From contig VWPU01011854.1 of assembly GCA_013398955.1 (NCBI GenBank), positions 147,501-211,500 of the forward strand: a DNA stretch of 64,000 nt. The letters run 5' to 3'. The position numbers and the translations under genes were made by a program. Under the pieces are notes generated by a model. It was not told the DNA's origin and did no database searches. It was given only the letters and a program-made list of their open reading frames with translations. Positions 38,075 through 48,960 of this stretch are shown one piece after another. This DNA is from Callaeas wilsoni (lineage: Eukaryota > Chordata > Aves > Passeriformes > Callaeidae). Positions within the stretch are counted from its first letter, which is position 1; every line of letters starts with the position of its first letter.

Positions 38075-38204
38075 CCTGAGATTAGCTCAGTTGGCTAGAG
38101 CATGGTGTTGATAACACCAAAGTTCTGAGTTTGATTCCTTTAAGAGTTGGACTTGATAATCCTTGTGCATCACTTCCAACCCAGAATATTCCGTGATTCT
38201 GTAA
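38075..38204 (+). mobile_element. tRNA-Ile-derived SINE with CR1-like tail (TguSINE1 type)
   Basis: The head is tRNA-like. An A box TTAGCTCAGTTGG lies at 38082-38094. An intact anticodon arm follows at 38103-38119 (five base pairs closing the 7-base loop TTGATAA, anticodon GAT for isoleucine). A B box GAGTTTGATTCC lies at 38127-38138. The acceptor stem is not closed, so it is not a working tRNA gene. From 38149 the sequence changes to GGACTTGATAATCCTTGTG, CACTTCCAACCCAGAATATT and GTGATTCTGTAA, the terminal part of CR1. This head-plus-tail layout is that of the SINE known from zebra finch and other passerines. It was presumably transcribed by RNA polymerase III and mobilised by CR1 proteins. 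It is 5'-complete or nearly so, and moderately diverged. Confidence 0.85.
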
Positions 38205-41200
38205 TCTGCAGCAATAAAAAGAAAAAAAAAAGAGCAGACACGGAATGTTTTCTATGTTATGTGGGTGCCCCCATTACTAAACTAAGATGATCCTGACATC
38301 TTCCTAGTCAAGTGGTATCTGAGTCTGCTGGCTGTGCAAGCTTACCTGGGCCCCAGAGTTCACACCTTTAGACTGCATGTGAGACTTGCCAGCTGCCCAT
38401 GGAGGACCATCAGAAGTGATGTTCTTGGAGCTGCTACACCGGGATAACCGGATCCTGGTTCTTAAAGGAGCACTCACACATAGGGGATAAATATATGGCA
38501 GGGGGAAAGCCAATGTGTAATCCTCACTGCAGCCTGTCAATTTTACTTTTAGTGAAGCTAGAAATCTGCTTTTTAATCCCTGGTCTGTTTTCAGTAGATC
38601 AGCTGGACAATTTTCCTTCATCTCTCCTTTTTATCTTATTTTCACTGTATGTAAATGTGATAGAAAACTGGAAGTTTTCTGTCCTACTGCATAATTGCTT
38701 ACTAAATTCTACAAGAATTGCAAAAATTCTCCTTTCCTAGAAACAGACTTTGGGGGATTTTTCATAATTAAAGACATTGACCTATGATTTTTTTTATGAC
38801 CCTTAAATAAAGTAAGTATAATACAGGTAATAGAGGGCAGAGATGTTGGGTTGTTTTTTGTTTTTGTTTTTGGTTTTGGTTTTTTTTCCAAAGGAAATTA
38901 ATTATTCCAACACTTATTTTCATCCTGAATTAGAATGACATGGCAAAGCATCAAATTATTCCTGCGCTGGAAGCTTAAAAAGCTTTTCTTTAAGCAACAT
39001 TCTAATTTTAGTTTCTATAATCATGCCTACTAACATATTGCAATTAAATAGCTGTGGGCCAATTGTCTGGGATACCCTGGACAGAAGGATGCTGCATGCA
39101 CATACTCTGAGGTGCACAGGACTAGCCACTGTTTGTCTGGGACATCCAGCTCTCCAGCAGCTCAGTCTTAGTTACTCTCACCGTTCCATCAGGGATCTGC
39201 TTGGGGGTGGTGGGGTAAGAAGGAGGATTCATGGATATGACTATTGCTGTTACAGTGTTTTCTGTTAATTCATCATGCTACTGTTGGATGCTTGCTTTTT
39301 CCTCAGTTTGATACAAACCTGAATACCACAAGGATTTATTATAATTCCATATGCACTGTGAACTCCAAATGTGGGGTAAGCTAAATCATAGTATAATCTG
39401 CCCTAGGAGCTTTAATCATGCATTCAGAAGGGAAACTGACTTATTTTATGGGAGATATAATTAAATCAGTGATTCCTCTCTGTAGAAAAGCTCTATGAGC
39501 CATCCTAACAAATGCTGTTACATGCTTCCTTAGGGACTAACACAGGGGCAAACAAATACTGAAAAAATTTTTCATTTTATTTTGCAAATGAAAATGTCAA
39601 GAATTAGATCTGCTTGCCCCAAGAAAAAATACTATATTTAAAATTACCTAAAACAAATTTGAATGTTGTGTAAAATTAAAATTTTAAGAGACAATTTTTC
39701 ATTATAAAAATTTTGAGCAGACGTTGTCCAAAAATTCCACAAGTTTGTTCTGACATTTCAAATCACTGTAAGCTACCAATGCTTTTAGTGAACTACTCTG
39801 GTAGCAGCAATGTCAAAAAGAGTATATTAACAGATAAACTACTATTAGGTCTCATTCTGTTCTTCATGAAATTAATGATGTGTTACTAATGATTTTCTCC
39901 AGTTTTTTCAATTAACACTGTTCCTCAAATTGGCTCATCTTAGAGAAAATAAAGACATTTCTCATATTGTATCTCCTTGGTGATATAAACTGGCAGAAGA
40001 GGTAGCAGCATGACTTAAACAGGCTGCTGTTAAATGCGCAAATCTTTGGCTACAAATTAGCCAGAGTTGATATGAACATCATGAAATCACTTGCCTTTAC
40101 AATTCCACTGTATTATGTTGTGGTAAGATATTTGCATGTGGATACAGTGAGTAAGGAATCGTTCTTTACTCACACTATGCCATGGTATTCCTGCTACTTC
40201 TCTGAAATTATATCCGTATGGTCTCTATTGCCATTGCCATTCTGCAACTGCCATATTATACTTTTACAGTGTAAAAGTAGTAATTGCTGAAAAGTAAAGT
40301 AATTGTGCTTGAAATTCAAGAAGAGGGACTGCATTATGAGAATCGATGGAAAAGGACTACAAATGAAAATGGTGGTAAAGTGCGTTAACAATTAATGGAC
40401 ACAGTGAAAGTGGAATCTATTCATATACAACAACATACAAATCTGTCCCAGCAGTGTCTCCGAATATTCAGTCAGGCAACAGAGCTGAAAGAAGGGAATT
40501 GAGTTAGAAAGCAAAGGGGCAAAGAAGAGGGAGGCATGACTGTTGAAATAGGTGAGACCTGTGTCAGAAGAAGAACGTTAGCAGCAGGTTTTGAAGTAAA
40601 CAGTAGGTTTTTCATGAGGAAAAATTAGTTAATGCAGAGGAGATGCCTACAGAAGACAGAATAATTTATTTCCTTACAATTCAAGAATATTTAATATTCC
40701 AAACATTATTGCTTTCCAGATTTTTTAAATGCTATACCTGCTTTCGATTCCTTTCACATTGCTGCTTATATTCTGAATAACAAGGCATTTTTATCCTTTA
40801 AAAAAGCAGCAGACTCTACTGTTTGTTGCACAGTACACAACATATAATTGTTTCAGGGTTATGATAAGGGACATACCTGATTTATGCAAAAATAATGTCG
40901 GGGTTTTTTACCCCAAGAAAGCACTTGAAAGAAACATAGATGAGGACCCAGAGTCAGTAAGATAATGAACAATTTTCTATGAGTCTTTGGCAGTTTGAGG
41001 TACACACTACAGAAATGATTTTTCATGCAGAATTCTTTAAAACTCTTGTACATTGTACCATCTGCCCCAGATTTCTATTTCTAGATCACTTTTTGATCTT
41101 TAAAAAACATCTGGTATTATCACTGTCTTTTTTTAAATAGTTTATTTTAATTTATTCTTTTTCAACAAAGAGAGCTGGTTACAAGAATATGTATACTCAC

Positions 41201-42507
41201 ACATAGCTATTTCGTCTTAGTAGCCTCCACACCATATGTTAATTGACACTGTAAAGAAAGGGCACTTAAAACACATGCACAGAGATAAGCATAGATATCT
41301 CTGTCCTTAGCTTTCCTTCCCAAGCAATTAATACCAAGATCAACAAAGTTAAACTGCAGGACATGACGGTTCTTTGTTTTCTAACTTATAGACTGATGGC
41401 CTTCAAAATTATTACAAGTTTCTCAGCAAAATAAGTAAGGGAGAAGCATTTAGTTTGTCCCTGCATTACTAGGAGATTACTCTGTGATGGAATGTCTCTG
41501 ATCTTTAGCCAGATGGGAGCTGCATATGATTACTCAGTGTTTCTTGCTGAGCACACTGAGGGCATTGGACAAAATCATCAGGCACCAGCCCAGGAAAAAT
41601 GAAAGGTACATTTCACATAATGCTTAACTAAACTGTAGAAATCATAAGTACAGACTGTTGAAATGATGTATCATAAGGATTCAAGGGTCATTAGATGTTC
41701 CAATAGAAGATGGCTTACACAAAGTCCTGGGTATTCTACAGAAACAAGTGTGCCCTTGATAAGCCTTCTCCACCAAGTGTCTACTATTAGCCATTTTGGA
41801 GTTAGAAGAGAGGACTAACAGCATTTTTTACACCATCATGGTCATTCCTACGACAAGTTCCATGCTCACAAACTGGTGTGCAGAATAAGTTCTTACACTT
41901 TCTAATGTGTGTGATCTCTTAGTGACCATGCCAAAGAGAATGGATTTCGGTGCAGCTTATAAATAATTTGAGAAATCCTAGCATTCTCAGGTTGCACTAT
42001 CTCCTCCTTTACTCCTAATATTAAAGTATGCATTCTACTAAAGTTTCGGTACAGTTGTTCCTCATATGGAATATTTTGCCTTTTTTTCTTTTGAAAAGCC
42101 AACTGTCTGTCAGTTTCAGACAACCCCTTTAAGTATAACAAGAATATTATAGGACTTTGAAGACTTGAAAGAACTACTTGTTGCTGTCCTATAAAAACCT
42201 GATCATTTCAGTACATTGACACAACCTTCTTTTACCACACATAATTTTGAACTTAATACATGATTAAATCTTAATATTCATTCAAATGTATAATTTAATT
42301 AAAGTTTTTTCACTTGTGTAGTGTTTCTATTTGACTCAAAGAAATTTTAGCCTTCAGAAGGAGAGTGAACATAACTCCTTGGTGGTTCAGACCTAGGGAA
42401 ACTTGATGTAATTGTTTCATTTCAATTAAATTGCACATTCTTATGTCAGGTCTATCATTAATCTGTACATGCTCTTTAAAAAAAAAGTGTCATATTACCC
42501 GTGTTCA
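38205..42507. other. AT-rich unique-looking DNA, no gene seen
   Basis: A slightly GC-richer patch at 38280-38470 holds a 105-codon minus-strand open frame of no recognisable type. A similar patch lies at 39040-39230. A short perfect hairpin (ACTTTTAC...GTAAAAGT) lies at 40260-40278, too short for a microRNA call. No mobile element is recognised. Confidence 0.55.
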
Positions 42508-42869
42508 CAGAATCACAATATAAGTTTGGAAGGGACCTCTGAAAGTCATTTTGTCTGCCTCCCTAACCAAGGAGATCTTGGGATCATGGCTTTTTAATAT
42601 CGCCAAGGCTGAAAGCTCCACAAACTCACTAGGCAACTTTTACCTATGCTTGCTTGCTCTCAGAGAAACTGGTCGAACAAAACTTCCTGTGTTGCAATTT
42701 GTGCTCACAGTCCCTTGTCTTGTAACTGAGAAGAGCTTGGCTCTGTCTTATCTACCCTTCCTAAATACCCTCCCTTCAGCCAAGCACATCTCCATGTTGG
42801 TTTCTCTGTCATCTGGGTGAGGAAGTTGTCATAGATACAGTCCAGGAGCCTCCTGGTTTACTTACGCCC
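42508..42869 (-). mobile_element. CR1 LINE, 3' end joined to endonuclease segment (left part)
   Basis: On the plus strand it opens with ACAGAATCACAATATAAGTT and TTGGAAGGGACCTCTGAAAG, the antisense CR1 terminus. It runs through CTCCACAAACTCACTAGGCA, CCTGTGTTGCAATTTGTGCT and ACTGAGAAGAGCTTGGCTCT. At about 42781 it changes abruptly to endonuclease-domain text (GGTTTCTCTGTCATCTGGGT, AGGAAGTTGTCATAGATACA, CCAGGAGCCTCCTGGTTTAC). The whole reverse transcriptase part is absent. The copy is then cut at 42869-42872 by the LTR-like insertion and resumes at 43726. Confidence 0.88.
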
Positions 42870-43725
42870 TGTATGACCATCCATCCCATGAAGCAGACGA
42901 AGGTAATCCAGCTTTTTGATAACAGATCCCTAGGGGAAGATTAGAGTGAAATGACACTGAATGATCAGTGTTTCTAAATATATATACATAGGGTTTATTT
43001 TAGAACAATTTAGTTGCAAAGAAAAACAAGTATGCAGCCATTTTGATTATTATTGTCTATAGTTATATAATAATATGAAAGGATTGCAATACGAAAGTGC
43101 AAAAATATCATTCAGGGACATGTATAAGGGAAAAGAGAGAGAGAAAGAGTAAGGATAGGAGTGTGAAAACCTCACCACCTGTAGACCTGTGATGAGTTTT
43201 CCCTTGGTCTCGATTTGTCAGAGGTGGGGGAAAACACAAAGTGGCCTCAAAACACAAAGTGCAATGGGTTATGATACACTCAGGCTAGGTGGGAGCACCC
43301 AGGGACCTCCCCTGTGGGGAGCTTTCAGTCCTCTGGTGGAAGGACTCATATCTGAGTCTTGCAGACACTTGAGGAGTCTTTGATTGTTTATGACACCCTC
43401 TGAGTCATGGCAGTTGTCTCTCATGTCAGCGTGGTAGGGCTAGGAATGCCCCATCAGACCTTCCCTGGGGAATGGAAAGAGGGTGAATTTCACAACCCAG
43501 TGGTTTGTGTAAGGGAGAACTATTTAGCCTAATGAGAGGCACCATCCTATCTCCATAGGATGTGTCTTTTATCTCACTCATAGCCCATCATTCACCCTGT
43601 GTCTTACCAGATCATGGGTTAGCCATTACACATCCAAAAGCTGCCCTCCTCCGTCTCCAAACCTGGCACCTCCACAAGTGGGGAATGTTTTGAGTCATTA
43701 ACCTGTAACAGTCCAGTCTCTCACA
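42870..43725 (-). mobile_element. LTR-like insertion nested in CR1 (probable solo LTR)
   Basis: About 855 bases of unrelated sequence interrupt the CR1 endonuclease segment. CCCTGT stands at both junctions (42867-42872 and 43726-43731), consistent with a target-site duplication. The insert starts TGTATG and ends CTCACA, giving short TGT/ACA inverted ends if these bounds are used. On the minus strand there is a TATA-like stretch around 43058-43072 and an AATAAA at 42994-42999 some 65 bases downstream, followed by about 125 bases to the end, in the order expected of a U3-R-U5 LTR. No retroviral coding sequence is present. An internal 13-base direct repeat AAAACACAAAGTG occurs twice near 43228-43261. 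The family is not recognised. Confidence 0.6.
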
Positions 43726-44155
43726 CCCTGTGTTTTCTCTTTAGCAAATAACAGGTTGGTTGAAGACCCCTCCGAGGACAAGGGCCTGCAAATGTGAGAA
43801 TGCTCCTATCTCCTGTGTATAGTGTGTATATATCCACTTGATCTTTCTGGTCAGGCAGCCTTTATCAGACACCCACTACTCTCTGATGTTTACCCATCAG
43901 TTCTTAGCTGGCTCATCACCATCCCCAGGCAGAGCTCCAAATATTCTGTCTCATATAAAGAGCTGCTCCACCTTGTCTTCCCAGTCTGTCTTTCCTAAAG
44001 AGCCTGTATCTCTCCATTGCAACACTTCAGTCAAGGGATCCATGGCACCATGTCTTTGTGATCCCAACAGGATCATAGCCCTGGAACTGTACACAGATCT
44101 CTGATTTATGCTCATGCCTTGTGTTATGAACGTAAGTGTATGTGCACATCAGAAT
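43726..44155 (-). pseudogene. Decayed CR1 ORF2 endonuclease domain (right part)
   Basis: This resumes the CR1 copy after the insertion. Near 43743-43766 the minus strand reads F-N-Q-P-V-I-C, the counterpart of the conserved F-N-H-P-D-I-C motif of CR1 endonucleases. Downstream text keeps family order: GAGGACAAGGGCCTGCAAAT, CCCAGGCAGAGCTCCAAATA, CTGTCTTTCCTAAAGAGCCT, CACCATGTCTTTGTGATCCC, GGATCATAGCCCTGGAACTG, GTACACAGATCTCTG. Stops and small indels break the frame. Together with 42508-42869 it was one insertion before the LTR arrived. Confidence 0.85.
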
Positions 44156-44800
44156 GTTACAAGGCAACATGCATTGTACCAAATATCCCTACTTATAAAG
44201 GTCCAGCTACTTTCACAATAAACAGCTAAAACTAATGCTTGATTTTTACTGGTGCGGCTGAAACGCCATTTTTTGGACCTAGTAGAGGTTTACACTCTTG
44301 TCTAGTTTTGTTGATGAATACATTCGGTGCAGGTAGCTTGGTTTGCAAGCTGCAGTGTGAGCTGCAGGTTGAGCGCTGGGTGAGGAGAGCCTGAGGCAAG
44401 AGACCATGACCTGCCAACCCTTTGCACAACAAAGAGCACGGGGACTTGTGGCCCAGCCGGGGGACTGGACAGGGCAGCAGCCCTTGCCCCCCAGACTCTC
44501 TCTCTTGCTCAGACTGTGATGGTACAAAAACCCAAAGGTTCCTTTGTTCTGTGTCCCTCCTTGGAAGCACCAGCTCAAGCTTAGTTTTGTTATTTGGTTA
44601 TTGCACCATGATTAAATTATTTGAAGGATCTGGATGTCTGCAACTGCAATGGGAAACCTGAGGTTGAGCCGGTGAGGAAACCTGGTGTGACTGTGAATGT
44701 GGAGGGTGTAGCTGAAGGGGCCTCAGTCCCAGCTCAGGTGGTGTCACAGTGACTGTGCCAGAGAGCCGCTGGGTGGTCAGACAGGAAGTTTCTTTAAAAG
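44156..44800 (+). mobile_element. GC-richer stretch, possible endogenous retrovirus remnant
   Basis: A TATAAAGG at 44191-44198 is followed about 20 bases later by CAATAAACAGC, and then at 44250 by TGGTGCGGCTGAAACG. That resembles the layout polyadenylation signal, U5, primer-binding site (TGG start), but the fit to any tRNA is imperfect and there is no CA before it. The following 500 bases are clearly GC-richer than the flanks and contain several short open frames on both strands, none beyond 112 codons and none recognised. It could be an LTR plus leader of a decayed retrovirus, a further unrecognised repeat, or an unusual unique segment. The call is tentative. Confidence 0.3.
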
Positions 44801-47267
44801 TTTTATCTTCACTCATAATTCATTTCTGTTCTAAACTGTTGTTAACCTGTTTTTGCATTCCTTTCCCATGAAAAGGTGCTTAAGTTTAAGTAGAGTGCAG
44901 CAAAGAAGAACCCATTCTAGTGCCAAGATAACTTAAAAAGGTAAGATGTGACCAAGGAGTCAGAGGTTTTAAAAATGTTTGCTACCATCTTAAAAAATTC
45001 TCCAATTTTGCCTGTGAAAAGAAAAGGGATTATCTCCATCTTTTAACACTGAAAACTGTCAGACATATGTCAGTAGAAAAAAGCAGGCTTTTCTTAGGCC
45101 TCTAATATTTTAATAGTGTAAGGCAGAGGATGATCATGTTTACACCAAATGCTTTTTTTTAGTAATTTTCCTCCTTAACACTTTTCAGTTGAAAGCACCT
45201 ATGCTGCTCATTGACTAATCTGATTGTTTGAGCATGAAGTCATACAAATAAGAATAAAGTGTTATTTACTGTTATTCTTATTCCTGTGTGGTCCCTTTAA
45301 AAGACTGAACCTTCTGGGAAGGATGTTGAAGCATTTCCTTTCTCCATAACTAAACACTTTCCTTGAGTTTTCTCCCAAAAAAATCTCAGCATCATGTTGC
45401 CTCGCAGCCCTTGTTGTTCTGAATACCATGAGGTGCAGCTGTACATGGAAATCTCCACTATTATTAGGTGAGAAGGCTGCACCCCTTTCCCTGACTTTAG
45501 GTGTTGTCATATTTTATTGCTCATTAATTAATTATTAGGCATATTGTTATAGATGACTTTATGAAAGCATGAAAGCAGTTTTGGCAAAGCAATACAATTT
45601 GTTCCACAAATGGCAGTCTGCCTTAGCAACGAAGTCTAGAATCACATTCCCTCTCATTTTGTAGTCACATCGGGAGATTTTTCAGGTATTCATACTGTAC
45701 TTTCAGACCTCTCTGTGCTCTCATTTAAGATGTCTTTGGGATTATCTCTTCTTGTGAAATCCTGACTGCTGACAACAGGTACATTCAAATGGGAAAGAAA
45801 TTTCATCTGCTTCAAGAATAAATTCCATATGTATTCAAAAGGAAGCTTTCTCTGAGCCTATCACTCAACAAGTCATGTAGAAAAGAATTCAGACATCACT
45901 AAATAAACATGATGAGTTGCTCTGTGCTGAAAATATTGATGTTGAATATTCAATATATAATGACATAAGAGAAAAATATTTGTTTGGTCTGATTTATACA
46001 CATGTAAGCAGAATCTCTCCCAGAAAGAAAAGTGAGCTACATATTGTTTTATAGTGACACTTAGATCTAACATATGTATGTGTCTTTCGGAAACATCTTG
46101 AAAAGCAGAGGAATTGTGGGAAAGTGAGAAACAAGCCTTGTATTGCTTTCTTCCAATGCTACGCTCAAAAGATATTGTAGCAAAGAACTGTAGACAGCCA
46201 GTGCACCTCTAATTAAAACAATTAGTACAATCTTTTCCCCCTGCCTCAGTTTTGTGAGGTTTCATGGTGGAGGAGGGGGTGGTTCTTCATCAAGTTGAAA
46301 GAAAGAATGGGATCACCAAGTGTTAATAGAAACTTCAATTTCAAAAAATCATCTAAACAAAAAAACACCTTGCATACATTATATGTTTTTTACCAATATT
46401 TCTGTTTCCTTCATATTCTAGGAGAGCATTTTGTTACACAGTTTGGCTTACACACTGTTCTGAAAAGAAGACAGAAGGCCAAAAGACCACCAGAATATTT
46501 CTCCTTTTAAGGAAAAAAAAGTTGTTCTGGAATATCAGACATGTGCATAAGACAATGCAGATCACCAATTTCTATATATAAAAAAAATGTGCATGTGTGC
46601 ATGAGTGCAGGGATATTACCTCTAATAGAAACATAGAGAACAGAGCTGAGTAATTTGTGGATTAAACAGTATAGTTTCATTTTCCTTAGGCTTATCTCTT
46701 AGAGAATATCAAAAATTGAAAAATAAAAACTATACTAAATAATAAGTAACCTAAAGCTTCTTGTTTATGGCAATATTTTGCTACTAAAATAGATGGATTG
46801 CAGTTTTTTGACAGCTCTGATGACTCATGACCGTGTCCAGATGACTACAGCCATGCTCACACAGTGTACCATCCTGTCCAAGAAGAACAGGATACCTGAA
46901 AAGAAGACATTCTTGAATTTGAGTGAGGGCATCTGGGTTCCAGTGGTGGAGAACTAGATTGACCATGACTCTGTAGTATTGTCAAAGCATAATTTTAAGC
47001 CATAGTGGCCCACATCTAGTGACAAAAAATAGTTCTGTACAGAACCTTATTTGTTGTAGATAATATCAACTCTTTCTTTGACTTTACTTGACTTTAACTG
47101 TTTCCTTTAACCACTGTGAAAAATGGATGCATACTTACAAACCACCTAGCTCCTGTGGGGGAGGTATGGGAAACACAAAGAAAAGCTCTCTGACTAGATG
47201 GCAAAGCCTGAATTAAATTGCTTAGAAAAAAAAATGGGCACTTCAATCACTGGGGACTTTTGGTTTG

Positions 47268-47282
47268 TTTTTTTTTTTTTTT
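47268..47282. repeat. poly-T tract
   Basis: Fifteen T followed by AGAAAG. It is a simple homopolymer. Confidence 0.7.
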
Positions 47283-48925
47283 AGAAAGAGTCAAAATGAT
47301 TCCCTTAGAGATATTTGACTAAGCAGTACTGAATGCCATTTAGATGGTTTCTCACCTATTTAGAGAAGGAATGAGGTTAAGGAAGCTATTGCTTATCCGT
47401 CTTGGCTGTGAACTGTGAGCATTTGGCTGATACTCAGTGACCCTATAAGCCTGACTAATTCCCAAGATTCAGGCTTTAGAGCAGTCCTCCTCACCTTTGT
47501 CCACAGAAGAATATTTTATTTGCTTATACCTAGTGTTACAGACATTGCATATGGCAGAGTGCCCGATGTACGGATGGTACTCCTGATGTCCTCCTAAACT
47601 GATGAAACTAGTACACATCAGAGACCCGTAGACTTTGGCTACACAGCCGGACAAGCAGTAGCAGAAAACTTCCAACTGAGGAAGCAGGAGTAGTGACAGG
47701 GCCAGAGGTAAGCCTGGCTTGTAACCAGAGGTAAGCAGCAGAGTCTTATGATATAATATCCTACAAGGTACCTAAGTTGTCAAAGTCATAACTGAATCTT
47801 CTATTATTCTGACATTTAGGGCGCAATGACAAATTTTTTTACTGAGAGAATAATTATAAAATCATGTTAGAACACATAGCTAATACACGGGCCTTCAGTT
47901 TCTTTTCTTATATATAGGGTTACATGTGCCTACAATTCTGGAAAGGTGCCAGTTGTTCTAAGTAGTTTTGGCCAGAATATTAGTGAAATAAGGACAATAA
48001 TTGCACAGATAAGCAACTCACAATTCAACTTCTACTGAGTGTTTTGAGGAATTTTTTAAAAACTTTGTTGTTGTTGTTGTTTGGTTCTTTTGATGCTTTA
48101 TTTTTGTATGTAATAACATGAAAATGATGAGGTTTTTGCTGCTAAAACTACCTTGGCTGCATAAAATACAACCTAGAACATTTATCAAATGTTTATGTTT
48201 TCCATACCAAAGCCTTAACTAGGTACTAAATATATTTATATTGGTTGAAATGTATAGAAATATTTTTAAATTATATAATATTCTATTTAATATTTTATTA
48301 ATACATATCTAATATTAATAAGATTTCCTTTGAATATACCATATGTTTATACCTGTCAATGTCAGTGTTATCAAAATCAATTTTATTGTAATAAAAAATT
48401 AATTATAATGTAGCCCTTTGTCACATGGTTTTATGTCTTATTTTATAAGAATATTAAAAAATAAACTTCTTTCCATATGGTATCTATAGAATCATCAGAG
48501 AATGTTTGCTATAAAAGGCGTTCCTCTTAAGAGGACATAATGCAGAAACACTGTGTGCCACTGATGAAGTGGATTTAACCCCATAAAACTTGTATAAAGG
48601 GAGACAAGTGTTCAGGAATGATCTCATAGGAGCTACTACAGACCTACTTTGAATATTTTTAAACCCTAAAGCAATGCTATCATATACATGGAGGGAAAAC
48701 TTAATTTCTGCAGACTTCTTTGCTTGGATTATTTCAACAATAGAAAGATACCAATTTCAAAGGGAAAAGAGAAAATTGGCAAAAAGGAAAATTCCCTCAC
48801 TTTCAAATACAAATATACCAGCTTTTGGCAATATGTTTCTGCCATGTTGAAGTTTTTTTTATTACATATGGATATATGGAGATCAGGGAGTTCACACAAC
48901 AAAGGTGATCCTTGAAGTTCCTTAA

Positions 48926-48960
48926 GAATCATAGAACAGAATTGTTTTATGTTGGATTTA
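48926..48960 (-). mobile_element. Possible scrap of CR1 3' terminus
   Basis: AAGAATCATAGAACAGAATT followed by TTATGTTGGA resembles the antisense CR1 end. The match stops after about 35 bases, so it may be an extremely truncated copy or chance. Confidence 0.3.

Noticed and set aside
38075..38150. Functional tRNA-Ile gene
   Set aside because: The acceptor and T arms do not close and the sequence runs into a CR1 tail. It is the head of a SINE.
38304..38621. 105-codon minus-strand open frame
   Set aside because: It falls in a short GC-richer patch and its composition is unlike a folded domain. There is no supporting signal.
40260..40278. Hairpin ACTTTTAC...GTAAAAGT as a microRNA precursor
   Set aside because: The arms are only eight bases, far too short for a precursor hairpin.
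44232..44570. 112-codon minus-strand open frame
   Set aside because: It overlaps another open frame of similar length in a GC-richer patch. It has no domain, signal or splice context.
48523..48534. Palindrome CCTCTTAAGAGG
   Set aside because: A 12-base palindrome is expected by chance in 64 kb and nothing around it suggests a bound site.
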